Below are positions 41,581 through 51,993 of a DNA stretch of 64,000 nt, in pieces (within the stretch, counting starts at the first letter, position 1; every line of letters starts with the position of its first letter). A model generated the notes under the pieces. The model did not search any database and had not been told where the DNA came from. It saw only the letters and a program-made list of their open reading frames with translations. A program made the position numbers and the translations under genes. Source of the stretch: Cyrtodaria siliqua (lineage: Eukaryota; Mollusca; Bivalvia; Adapedonta; Hiatellidae); the NCBI GenBank assembly GCA_037043455.1, contig JAWPHD010011487.1:19467-83466 (forward strand). Reading direction: 5' to 3'.

Positions 41581-41983
41581 ATAACAAAGCAATCCAAGCA
41601 TGTACCCCGACACAAACATTCTGAAGAAATGTGTTTTTTGTTGTTTTTTATAATACTTTATTTATCTTCAATGAAGTACAGTTAAACACGACTTGGCTTC
41701 CATAACTTGCAATATAGACTTGCAACTCTGGATTATCTTTCAACATAGACTGGCAACTATGGACCGGTCCTGGAAAAGATAATAATAATACTGGTAGATG
41801 GAACTCCTTAGTATGTGTAATATCCTGTAATTTGATGGATGTTTTTTTGCTACAAATCTACTGCTAAATTATTTGGAATTGAATACTTTCTAGACGCATA
41901 TTAATTTATTTTGAAGACGAGAAACAAGATGCACAAGGGGGCCTGTATCGTTCTATTTGCTATACAAATCTGGTGGAAATCAG
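41581..41983. other. Intergenic with a short GACTTGCAACT/GACTGGCAACT duplication
   Basis: No gene. TATAGACTTGCAACTCTGGA and CATAGACTGGCAACTATGGA near 41711 and 41751 are a short diverged tandem pair. Confidence 0.4.
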
Positions 41984-41987
41984 TTAA

Positions 41988-42479
41988 AGGGGTTGATGCA
42001 CTATTTTCAAACACTATTTATTTAATAGGGGTCTGAAAAACTTGAAAAAAACTGAAAGAATTGTCAAAATGCCACGAAAAACAAAGGAGATATGACCTTT
42101 TGAAAATTTGCAAAGAACATAAATGGAGACGGCCATCTTTGAACAATGACGTCATCTTGCCATTTTACCATATATGGCATATTGACAAAATGTCATTTAA
42201 AGCAAAGAAAATTACTGCAAATGAAAAATTATCATACAATTTATACATTTTACATCTGTATATTTATTTTTAATCAATTTGCAGTGATTTTCTTTGCTTT
42301 AAAATGCATTTTGTCAATATGCCTTATATGGTAAAATGGCGCGATGACGTCATCGTTCAAAGATGGCCGCCTCCATTTATGTTCTTTGCAAATTGTAAAT
42401 AGGTCATATCTCCTTTGTCTTTCATGGCATATTGATAATTCTTTCAGCTTTTTCAAGTGAAAATAGTGCATCAACCCCT
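41988..42479. mobile_element. TTAA-flanked MITE, family M2, 492 bp, long TIRs
   Basis: TTAA is duplicated at 41984-41987 and 42480-42483. Both ends start AGGGGTTGATGCACTATTTT, and the arms stay complementary for roughly 200 bp: AAAGGAGATATGACC, CATAAATGGAG, GATGACGTCAT, CCATTTTACCATAT. A short AT-rich loop lies between. The two flanking ORFs (42061, 42274) are mirror translations of the arms, not genes. The TTAA plus AGGG end form is shared with family M1, suggesting one transposase class (inference). Confidence 0.85.
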
Positions 42480-42599
42480 TTAATGATGGACAACTACAAG
42501 CAGGACTTTTTTCCTGCTTCCTGCTATCAGGCTACGGGCCGAAATTCGGCTAGGTATTTTTTCACAAGTTTGTTCACAATTAAAACCTTTAATTACTGA

Positions 42600-43410
42600 T
42601 AGTTTTTGATAGCTAGATCAGTATTCCTGTGAAGTTTCATGACAATATGTCGTTATATTTTTAGCTTTAACGACCATCTTGGATTTCACATCAACATGCA
42701 TTTTTGCTACCAGGGCTGTCTTTCTACCATGGGGGAATGGGTCCGGGTCCCTCAGAGGGGGGAATTTTCGCATCAATTTCAGTAAAAAGGGGAATTTTGC
42801 ATGAAAGTTCAAACATCCACAACACATTATGATATCATCAATATAAAATGAAATCATGCTGATTAAATAGATATATAACACTAAATAGACAAATAAAGCA
42901 AGGACTTAAGCATACAATAACACAATTGTATTGTTGTTTATGCCAACCAATATACATTTAACAATAAATGGGTTCAAAACAGACTTGAAAAATATGTATG
43001 TTGACTAGCTGTAAGAGTTAGACTATGTTCAAAAAGTACCAATGACAGTTATGTCATTTACTTTGTTCTACTTTCTTCAACACAAGCACAATTAACACTT
43101 AGTTCTCTTAAAATTCTAGCCTTTTGTCTTTCAGTTTATTTTTTTATTTATTTTTTTATTTTCAAGGGGGGAATTTTGACACCGAGGTTGGGGAAAAAAG
43201 ATACTTTTCAGGTGGGGGACTGGGGCCGAATAACGGCCCCAAAAGACAGCCCTGGCTACAATCAATTAGACTTCATTGGCAACATTTCTGTAAAGTTTCA
43301 TGAAATTCCATTCAGTAGTTTCAGAGGAGTAGTCGATCAAAAAAACAAACAAACAGACGGACGACGGACACCGCATAAGTACGGCATAAGCTCTGCTGAT
43401 AGAGCTAAAA
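42600..43410 (+). repeat. AGTAGTCGCTAC repeat copy, split by an insertion
   Basis: The left part (42600-42710: GATAGCTAGATCAGTATTCC, CATCTTGGATTTCACATCAA) and right part (43255-43410: TAGACTTCATTGGCAACATT, GACGGACGACGGACACCGC) are continuous in the copy at 41065. The break is at TTTTTGCTA. Confidence 0.75.
42711..43254. mobile_element. CAGGGCTGTCTTT-ended element nested in a repeat
   Basis: The ends are exact inverted repeats, CAGGGCTGTCTTT and AAAGACAGCCCTG. GCTAC is duplicated outside (42706-42710 and 43255-43259). The CAGGG start resembles hAT elements, but the duplication is 5 bp rather than 8. The interior carries two GGGGGAATTTT phrases and no transposase ORF. It inserted after the surrounding repeat was in place. 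Confidence 0.75.
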
Positions 43411-44390
43411 AATGGTCACAATATTTATAGCCACAATTATGATTACAGTATCTAGGTCATGTTCCATAGCCAGCCTAATTGTTCCAGAAAACTTGGAGTT
43501 ATGGCCCCTGAATTAAACAAAAAAAATAAAAAATTGGAGACCGAGTGGTGCATATATTTTACAAACATAGTCTTCCAAATTAGCTGGTAGCCCGAATCCC
43601 GCAGTCAGTAAAATGTAAATTTTGCAATCTGAGATGCCTGTCGGGCATGTTAAAAATTAGACGAAAATGTAGTACCGAAATGAATCGGAACGAAATCAGA
43701 CCCGAAATTAAAGTCAGCTTGTAAACTAATTTAAAGGTAGATTTATTTTGTTTATACATCGCCGGAAACAACTATCAATTTCAGAACAGACTGGTTTTCA
43801 ATTTTTTTTGCTGTTTTCGAACGACGTTGGGGACAATAACAAAGGAGCAATATTTAGTATGAATCAATACCGCGATGTAAAGCCGACTGATAATGAATTG
43901 AAGATCATTTCCGGTCTAATTTGTAACCTGTTCGATGAGCTTTCTTTGTTATTTCGAAAGAGCATAACCCAGTAGAAAAAAAGTAATGCAGACGTTAGTG
44001 ACTCAAAAATAAACAGAACCCGTAATTTTTCGACCCAATGATTGAGAATAAAGTGTCAAAAGAATCAAGTTCTTTATTTTATTTAATTATTTTGTGATAT
44101 TATTCTATAGAAAATGTAACTTTCTGTGATAATTAAATATACATATTTGTCTAACAACAACACTGAAATTACACTTTAAAAAATTTGTGTCAGTAGAAAT
44201 GTGTTCGGGCTAGTAAATATTTGCAAGTAACATGCTGATAGGCTAGTAGTAGTAGCTCAAAATGTTTTCCGTGAAGACTGAACATATCTTATTTAAAACT
44301 TGACTCCACCTGTCCCAATCTTGCCTTTAATAAGAACCATCTGGAACTTCTTTTGTGGTAAACAACATTTCCCACTGTTACTTAATAACT
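43411..44390. other. Intergenic, nothing recognised
   Basis: AT-rich; the ORFs at 43580-43771 (minus) and 43748-43975 (plus) have no recognisable pattern. Confidence 0.35.
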
Positions 44391-44393
44391 TTA

Positions 44394-44720
44394 GAGCGTC
44401 TCCATGGCCGAATGGTTGACCTTTCGTTGTAAACCTTCGCCTCTCACCACTGTAGGTTGAAATCCCACTGGGAGCTTACGGATGGCGGGAGGTGTACAGT
44501 ACTGGTTCTACCCACAGGAACTGGTCACTTTTAATTTTTGCCTTCTATTATTATAATTGTCTATATATATACAATTATAATAATAGAAGGCAAACATTAA
44601 AAGTGACCAGTTCCTGTGGTTCTACCCAGGAAAAGTGAGTGGTCTGCCTCCACCACAAAAATCGACCGTCATATATAACCTTGCATGTGTTGAAAAAGAC
44701 GTAGAACACCATACAAACAA
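44394..44720 (+). mobile_element. tRNA-derived SINE, family A, split by a palindrome
   Basis: The head is CGTCTCCATGGCCGAATGG with a B-box-like GTAGGTTGAAATCCC; the body has TTACGGATGGCGGGAGGTGT. It is interrupted at the ACTGGTTCTACCCA position by a 102-bp palindrome and resumes at GGAAAAGTGAGTGGTCTGCC, ending ATCGACCGTCATATATAACC. About 20 bp of the body between the B box and TTACGG is deleted relative to the 9007 copy. Confidence 0.8.
44515..44616. mobile_element. 102-bp palindromic insertion with 12-bp direct flank
   Basis: Arms CAGGAACTGGTCACTTTTAA and its inverse TTAAAAGTGACCAGTTCCTG extend inward through GCCTTCTATTATTATAATTG, with a TATATATA turn. The SINE phrase TGGTTCTACCCA is present on both sides (44503-44514, 44617-44628), while other SINE copies have it once. 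A 9-12-bp duplication would suit Mutator-like elements; the class is tentative. Confidence 0.75.
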
Positions 44721-45934
44721 TATTCTCAATAATGTTTAGTTTTGAAAACATTTATAGAAGAAAGTTTATCTAAAATATACCTTATGTTATAGCGTCTTCA
44801 TCCCACAAAAACATGTATGTATGTATCAAGTAATATCGCTTTCAACAAGTTATCTTTCAATACTTTTTTTTAAACAAATTAGGTTTTTCCCCCACAAAAT
44901 GACCAGGCTAGAGAGTCTTCATAATTTTTAGAAAAAAAGCCGTGACTTGAAATCCTGTAACAAGAACACCGACCAGTTTGGCATATAAATTCATTGTTGT
45001 GGACCTAATACTTGGACAGTTATATAGCCACAACGTAATACTTCCCCTTCCCCAGAGCTACAGATAGGCAGGATTAAAAATGACAAAAATACCCAATTAA
45101 AACAAAAAAGCATGGGTAACAATAAAGTAATCGTATTTGTCAAATGATAAAACAACCAGTGCAAATTGAGCATTATATTGGTTGTTGATGGGACACCCAG
45201 TAACCTTGTATAAAGCCTATTGTAAAAGAAGTTGATTTTAATAGATTTTGTGTATACAATATTAGTGGAATGCCACCCCAAAACAATGTCGCAAACTTTT
45301 ATTGTTTTATTTTACCCAACTGAAATCATGAAATACCCAATTAAATAAATACAGATGAGTAAATACCGGATTGACCAAAAAGCTTATCTGTAGCTCTGCT
45401 TCCCTACTGGCATTTAAAAAGTAAAGATATATATTATAATTATATGCCCTTACCAGCTTCAGCTAACAATTTATACTTCCAAGTGAAGGTATACATTCTT
45501 TCTTTACAACAGTGTAGATAAGAAAATGGTTCAATTCCAGAACTTCTGACCTTCCAACCAGCCTCCACACTGAAAAACGTGTAATACAACCTGGAACGAT
45601 TTTGACTGGTTGAGTTAAACCTGTAACACTACGCAAGTTTATTAGCTGAAAATATTTTATTTATTACAAATTCACCCAGATCTGAGTCATAAACTTATTA
45701 TTTGTGACAGCTTATAAAAATAATGCACTTTATACAAAACATTGTTGTTGGTTTGTTAAAAAGTTGGCGGAGACTGCTATTTTGTAAAGAGGTAAAACAC
45801 AAAACTCTTTTATATGCAACGTTATGTCACATATCTTATGACGTTTTGGCGCTAAAGTGTGTCTGACGTCGTGGCGATTCTATGTCCATCTGAATTAATT
45901 TTTACTAATTTGATTGCAATGTTATGTGATAAAA
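44721..45934. other. 1.2 kb intergenic, nothing recognised
   Basis: AT-rich; the 96-codon minus ORF (44991-45281) lacks any recognisable motif. Confidence 0.35.
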
Positions 45935-46080
45935 AGGATCTTAAACTTGTTCCCATTCCATATAATACTTATGAAACTCGTTATGAATTATTTTTAATTT
46001 TAACTCTGCTCGTTAAAATTAAAATAATTCATAACTCGTTTCATAAATCTTATATGAAATGGGAACTCGTTTAAGATCCT
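45935..46080. repeat. 146-bp near-perfect hairpin
   Basis: AGGATCTTAAACTTGTTCCC at the left is mirrored by GGGAACTCGTTTAAGATCCT at the right. The arms of about 65 bp continue through ATGAAACTCGTTATGAATTA/TAATTCATAACTCGTTTCAT to a 7-base turn. No target duplication was recognised. The overlapping ORF 45859-46074 reflects the arms. May be a MITE or a structured RNA locus. Confidence 0.75.
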
Positions 46081-46678
46081 CTATGTATTAGCTATATGGC
46101 TTAAGTATGTCTTGTTTTGACCATCATAAGACGCGTTACATACAGTTAGCAAAAGCTCTATTTTGGGGTTGAAAATAGTTTTCTGTTGATATTCTTTATG
46201 AAATTTTGCAATAATAAGGTAATTATATAGTTTAACTGCACAAACATGCTGAACATGTTTAAATATGATGCTGTAAACTTCTATTAAAGGTTCTATTAAA
46301 TGTTATCAACCATGTGGTTCCATATCACCAGGGCTTCCACTAAGGTTCAAATTTAGGAAGTCTGAACTTCCTGCATATCAAATTTGGAAGTTCATGGGGA
46401 AAATACAGGTTTTTTACAGTGAATTACATTTTGCAAACAGTTTTCAATTCATCCGTCCAGGAATGTATAAAAAACAACACACTATTTTTAAAAAATGTTT
46501 TGTTTTTTTATACATTTGGTACCTGAATATGTTGAAGCTAAGTATATAATAAACAAACAGATATACATTACAGTTCCATGTCACAGATAAGCCTCCCCCT
46601 TTAGCCAACCCGGACCGCCTTTTATTAAAATGTGCATTAATTATACAAAATGAATTGAATTGAATTTTATAGTTATAT
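46081..46678. other. Intergenic; CCAGGGCTTCC fragment at 46329
   Basis: Contains CCAGGGCTTCCACTAAGGTT and 'AACTTCC' repeats at 46329-46400 that pair with the fragment at 26215-26400. The rest is featureless. Confidence 0.35.
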
Positions 46679-46682
46679 AGCT

Positions 46683-46888
46683 TCCACTCGTGGAGGAAGA
46701 CCCCATGTGCCCCTGCGGGCAATTTTCGTGCACATGCGGGCACATGGGTGTAACCACCGACGTTCCGCAAGCCAGCTGGATAGCTTCCTTACATAAAGAT
46801 TCCTATGTCCCTGAGGGATCGAACCTACAGTGGTGAGGAGCAAGTGATTTCAAGTCAGAGACTCTAACCACTTGGCCACGGACGCCCC
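46683..46888 (-). mobile_element. tRNA-Leu/Ser-like SINE, family E
   Basis: The reverse complement opens GGGGCGTCCGTGGCCAAGTG (A-box region TGGCCAAGTGG) and has GTAGGTTCGATCCCTCAGGG (B box). The body is CTATCCAGCTGGCTTGCGGA and ACATGGGGTCTTCCTCCACG. The long variable-arm spacing suits a class II tRNA (Leu or Ser) ancestor. The T-loop half is well preserved, but the acceptor end does not pair, so it is a SINE, not a tRNA gene. Only copy of this family in the window. Confidence 0.7.
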
Positions 46889-47249
46889 TTATACAAAATG
46901 AAGGGTCACTGGGTGTGTTTATATATGCAAACATACATACAACAATTATAGACAGAGTTCAGTCAAGATCCTAAGCCTGTGTACTACATATCCTAGTTTA
47001 GTTGTACAAAAAAATCAACGCAAACAAGCTACTCTAGCACAGTAACATTCAAAGAATCTGAAAAAATAAAATGTTAATTTTAAAACAATTTTCTAATTTT
47101 AAAACTTGCGAATTTTGACACTGGCTATAGCATCTGCAGTAAATGAACATTAAAATATATATATTGTAAATTACAAATAACTAAAAAAATAATTATGAAA
47201 CAATACTGATGTCAAATTTTAATCTAAAGTAGATCTATAAACAAGTTTT
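46889..47249. other. Intergenic, nothing recognised
   Basis: AT-rich; no repeat or gene recognised before the small Cys-rich ORF. Confidence 0.4.
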
Positions 47250-47381
47250 ATGAGCAGTCTCCACAAAAATGACGAAAAAAATTGTTGCAGCTGTGTGGAC
47301 TGTAAACAGAACTATGCACCGCGAACGTACTGTAATAACTGTGAGATGCCCCCTAACACGATTTACACCAACTGTGAGTAA
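47250..47381 (+). CDS. Small Cys-rich ORF, possible first exon with zinc ribbon
   Basis: ATG to stop gives 43 residues with seven cysteines. The core 'CVDCKQNYAPRTYCNNC' has C-x2-C-x9-C-x2-C spacing, a plausible zinc-ribbon arrangement. Directly at the end is GTGAGTAAG (47374-47382), an excellent splice-donor match, so the real exon could run ...CCAACT and continue elsewhere instead of stopping at TAA. No downstream exon was identified, and no family is assigned. It may be a host-gene first exon or a coincidence. Confidence 0.3.
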   Translation: MSSLHKNDEKNCCSCVDCKQNYAPRTYCNNCEMPPNTIYTNCE

Positions 47382-48210
47382 GTTATTGCCAAATAACAAA
47401 TATCACGCCAAAACCATCAAAATAGTACTTATATAAATCGCAAATAAATATTGATGTGTTTCTTAAAATCAAATATTTCCAAAATGAACTGAAATATCGC
47501 TTTTTTTACCAAGAACTACGGAAATTCGACCCAATGTGAAACAAAATGGCTAACCATACAAGCAGGCAGAAACAAAGAGACCGATTTTTAAAATTTTAGC
47601 GCATTTAAAAGTTATTAAACAATCGTGAACAACTATACAAATTTCAACCAATCAATGATTTGTAAAAATTGCGCATTTTTAATAAAAATATTTCGCGAAA
47701 AGCCTCCCAAACCGCCCATTTGGAGTCTCACGTCCAGCAGCCAAATTTTCTGCATTTTTAACAAAATCAGCTGTTTGCAGGTCCGTCATTTAACACCAGT
47801 TACAACGAAAGTATCCAACATAACATGATACTTACCATTTTATTTTGCTTAAACTCCTCATTATAACACTTTATAACATTCCTTGTTGGCCATATTCTGA
47901 TAAAATCCTCTCAAATTAGAAGAAAACGCTGACTCGAAGTGTCACTTTTCAAACAAAATGACGACTTCCTTTCCTGAGGTTCCGCATGGGGGTATTTTTC
48001 AAATATCGAATACGTTATAAAGAGTTTACCGAAATACTGTTAGTTCGATTGTTTTAATTGGGTGATATGTTAAACAATATTGTTTAATAACTCACACACT
48101 GTTGGGCAGTTGAATCCCTAATTTCGAGATCGTCAATTTACATGGTTCAGAATGTTCACACCGCATATTTCAGCCATTGGGGCTGATTAACGAACTTTCC
48201 GTTAGTGAGG
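47382..48210. other. Intergenic or intronic, nothing recognised
   Basis: If the 47250 ORF is an exon, this would be intron. A 67-codon ORF (47625-47828) has two cysteines near its start ('CKNCAFL') but no clear domain. Confidence 0.35.
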
Positions 48211-48350
48211 ATGGTTCATTTTGTGCGCCCATTTGGTTTCATCACAGATTTTCCTAATGTTTTCAGAAAACGTAGTCGAGGTATCGGACTATCTAATTCC
48301 AAAATATTAGGAAAATCTGTGATGACACCAAATGGTCGCACAAAATGAAC
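48211..48350. repeat. Imperfect palindrome, ~45-bp arms
   Basis: GTTCATTTTGTGCGCCCATT then TGGTTTCATCACAGATTTTC pairs with GAAAATCTGTGATGACACCA and AATGGTCGCACAAAATGAAC. A ~45-bp spacer separates the arms. Likely a MITE; no target duplication resolved. Confidence 0.7.
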
Positions 48351-49395
48351 TTTTGACAATAAAATGGATTTTAAAAACGTCAAAATTTAATAACGAACGG
48401 CGTTCATCACAATAATGACAAGTAAAGAGTTTTGAGACATTTATTCAACAACTATATCAAAGAACATAATATAACACATGTACATGCAAACTTTTGACGT
48501 TTTTTATACAGTCACTTTCGATTTATAGTGTGTTTTATAAGGTCATACACATTTCAATTAAACAGCACGTGACCCGATAATGGGACTATTTTCCGTCAAA
48601 CTACTGTGGTGAAATGAGTAGAACACTTAGGTCTATGCACGTGTTTACGTTCCCGTGCGTCCTGACTGTACGGGGCTTTATAAACCCGATAACGGCAAAT
48701 AAACGTGAATTATTAACAAACTAAATGCTCAGATACATGCTTCAGTGTTTGTTTTTACTATACCCAGTCCCACTTTGAAAAATGTCAATGAATTAGTGAC
48801 ATATTTTAACAACGATTGCGACCGTAGTCACTTTCTGTTTTACCGGTGTTAAAAATGAAATTACCCGCTCCGCGAAAATTCAAATAAATTGATTTTAAAA
48901 TAGTTATTGAGTATATTGCTGGTCAAAACAATTACTTTTATTGAAATGGTATAGTTTTACTAAAATAACAAAACATTTTTAATGGGGAAAATACATAGAA
49001 ATACAAACAGGCAAATCTAATAAGAAGATAGAAAGAAAGGAAAAACAACAAAAGAAAAGGAAATAAATTAAATTGCATTTTCTGGAGGGAGTGTGATCAT
49101 GACATAAGTTTGTTGTTATAAACAGTCTCGACTTTAGAGTGTTTCTTTTGTTAAATACATTATATCTACTTTGTGTACTTGTGAGCAGGATGAGGGGGTG
49201 GGTGGGTGGCTCAGGTTTGGGAGGGGTGGAAGGAGATACAAAGGAGTAGATCTATAAAATAACTGATCTGATAGTGACAGGAACTAAACAAGTACCTTAC
49301 ACGTGCAGGTTTATGTAAAAGATAATTCAACATGAAGATATGGAGCTAGTTGAACAATATTTTTCTGAAATAATTATGTAACTGAGTAATATATT
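48351..49395. other. Intergenic, nothing recognised
   Basis: AT-rich with a G-rich block near 49188-49235. No gene supported. Confidence 0.4.
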
Positions 49396-49398
49396 TTC

Positions 49399-49463
49399 AG
49401 AAGAAGAGATAGTGTTATAGGTTATAAATATATAACCCTTACTATAGCACTATCTCTTCTTCT
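49399..49463. repeat. 65-bp palindrome, AGAAGAAGAGATAGTG arms
   Basis: AGAAGAAGAGATAGTGTTAT is mirrored by ATAGCACTATCTCTTCTTCT with a short AT turn. Related to the half copy near 39495. Probably a tiny MITE. Confidence 0.65.
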
Positions 49464-50924
49464 CTCTATCCTTTCTCTATCCTATTGTAACAAGGGCCTG
49501 TGCTTTTCAGAGAATATTCATTTAAGATTCATAGTTTGTTTGATTCTGTTTAAATAACTGTATACTGTTGTTATAAAGTCAACTGACATTAAATAAGCAA
49601 ACTAAATGAAGATTGCCTTCGTTCAGTCTGCTGCAACAAAGCATTTATGGTACAGTTTAATCCATTAAGTATATATTAACGTGGCTTGAAAAGAAATCAA
49701 CTTCCTTTAAATCTATTCAATGTTTGAAAGCAAGGAATATATATATATATTCAACATGGTGCATGTTGGCTGTATAAAAAGAGAAAACATGTTCAGATGT
49801 CTCTTAAATGAGGAGTTTATGTTGTCATTTTCATAACAAGCTTAAAAACACCTACTTCATGCAAATCGAATGATTATTTGCCGAGATATGGTCTTGTGAA
49901 TACCAAGGACAATAGTCTGAAATCGACAAAAATCAGAGATATTTTTTTTAATTTTACACTATCTGAATTGTCATACCAAACGGCACTTCTTGTCAATACA
50001 CCATATTAAATAGATCAGATGTTTAGAACATTCAATTGGCATAAATAAAATATGCATTTTAGGTACAATTAGGACGATGAATATGCCAATTTATGTCGAT
50101 TTTCATGCCAAAATTGATTTTTCAGTCAAATTCTTCAAAATTGGTGGTACCATACCTGATTATAGTAGCGAATACGAGCTTAATAATGCCAAAAATACCG
50201 CTTAAATCAGAATTGATACTAGCTGAACGCTACCAAGTCGAGTTTGAATGATAAGGAATAATATTTTACCGTTTACACAAATCTTCATTTTTCACAGTAT
50301 CCTATTTTAGGGGGATAGGGGAAAGATTTAGTGGTTTCATGCCTACCAAACCTATTGTCATGCAGATTGAATTCATGAAAACATGTAGCAAACATGCAAC
50401 TCTACATGTTGATACCAAAAAGATATACAGTACGGGAGCAGACAAGTCATTTCACGTGCCTGAATCGCATAACTCAAACATAAATAATTAGTGTTGGAGG
50501 CAACGTAGTTCCCATTTTGCAAGCACGTGCAGATGCGCGGATTTTATAGTACTCTTTTTAGAAACACTAGTTTAAAGCTTATACTAGATGGCAAAGAAAA
50601 CAAATCATATCAGAAGTCAGTTATTATGTCGGAGATTCATCAAACAATCGTGTTGACAGGTTTTATTGAGATATCATAGTCGGAAATCGCGGTACAAATG
50701 CGAAGATTGAAAAAAACTAGTTTTTGTTTTCTTCGAAATTGCCAATGTTTCAAAACGGGTACAAAAATTGTATATTCTTAAATATTGTTGAAATTGCCAG
50801 GAGTCGAAGATCATTACCTGATCTACCTTTTTTGAAAATTTCTTATTTTTTTCGTGAATATACATTTTGCGTGCCCGTTTTGAAAGTTGGTACCTGCATT
50901 TCACTCTTTCAGAGGCTATTCAAA
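49464..50924. other. Intergenic, nothing recognised
   Basis: AT-rich; short ORFs such as 50674-50904 (minus) show no domain. Confidence 0.35.
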
Positions 50925-51041
50925 ATGGCGGCGACACAGAAAAACACCCAGCCAAGGGCCAGTCAGTCGCACGCCATAAACCCTCACTTCTCCCTGGACA
51001 AGTTCGCACTGTCACTAAAACTAAATTGTGAATTGAACTGA
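50925..51041 (+). CDS. Possible first-exon ORF starting ATGGCGGCG
   Basis: AAAATGGCGGCGACACAG is a strong vertebrate/invertebrate-like translation start context, and 38 codons follow ('INPHFSLDKFALSLKLN') to a stop. The frame extends upstream without a stop to 50724. No domain is recognised and no convincing splice donor lies within the open part, so this may be chance. Listed because composition (GC-richer) differs from the surrounding AT-rich DNA. Confidence 0.15.
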   Translation: MAATQKNTQPRASQSHAINPHFSLDKFALSLKLNCELN

Positions 51042-51993
51042 ACTGCTGTATTTCCATTGCCACAGTCCAAACGATGTGCTAAAAATAGCTCACACACACG
51101 GTGTACACGTATTCAAAGGTCAAATTATGCAGATGGATGCATACTGAGTTACACACATAGACATTTGTACATGAGTGGAATTAAGTTGTTAGACCTTTAT
51201 CGAAACAGTGATCGTATATAATTCCAAGTTTTACATGACTGACTTGAGTGAATGCGTAATTTACAATAGATCTATCATCTATGTCGGAGAATTAGTGAAA
51301 CACACCAAGCTGGCAAGCAAATGAAATGGGTCATGGCAGGGATTTGACGATTGTCTGTAGCCTGTGTAGGACAAGTGTTTAACATCGAAACATATGAAAT
51401 GGTGGTGGTTCATATATATTAACTTAATTCTGATCATTTTCAGAGTGATGAATGATTGATGAAAATGTAAGCCTTGAAAATACTACCTATTCATGAATGC
51501 CAGTCTTACATTTTGGACAGTATCCAGAAAGTCCAGTTGTGTTTTAAGAAAACTATTATGGAAAGCTGGCATTGATAGCATTAAGAAAGTTGAACATAGT
51601 TATTAATATTAAAATTAAATGGAACAATATGTTATTTTTCCGGTCTGTTTAAATGAGGCAGTGTCAGTGTGCATTGTGATACCACAGCCTGTTTTCACAG
51701 TCATTTCCCAGTCTCATAGTAATCTGTATAACTACATCAAGAGCCTTGTGTAAGCCAGTGTGTAGGTAAGCACAGTTTTAAAAAATCTATGAATTTATCA
51801 ATGTATATATGTGGCATTGTGGACCTGCACTTAGTCTCAGACTTCTTATACTAAAAATAAAAAATGAATAAATGGTAGTACGGATGTAAAATGAATCGAA
51901 CAAGATAAAAACATCCTTGTATTACATCTAAAATATTAAACTTAACCAGGACCCTGACTTAACATAATCTGCTGGCATTGACCCAGCGATAGC
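51042..51993. other. Intergenic, nothing recognised
   Basis: AT-rich spacer before the LINE. The LINE is 5'-truncated close to 51990. Confidence 0.4.

Noticed and set aside
42061..42474. Mirror ORFs beginning CHEKQRRYDLL and CHERQRRYDLF
   Set aside because: Both are translations of the long inverted arms of MITE M2.
45859..46074. 71-aa ORF
   Set aside because: Most of it lies in the arms of the hairpin; the repeated phrase ETRYELF/MKWELV comes from palindrome symmetry.
46683..46888. Functional tRNA-Leu/Ser gene
   Set aside because: The tRNA-like half is followed by a SINE body and lacks a pairing acceptor stem.
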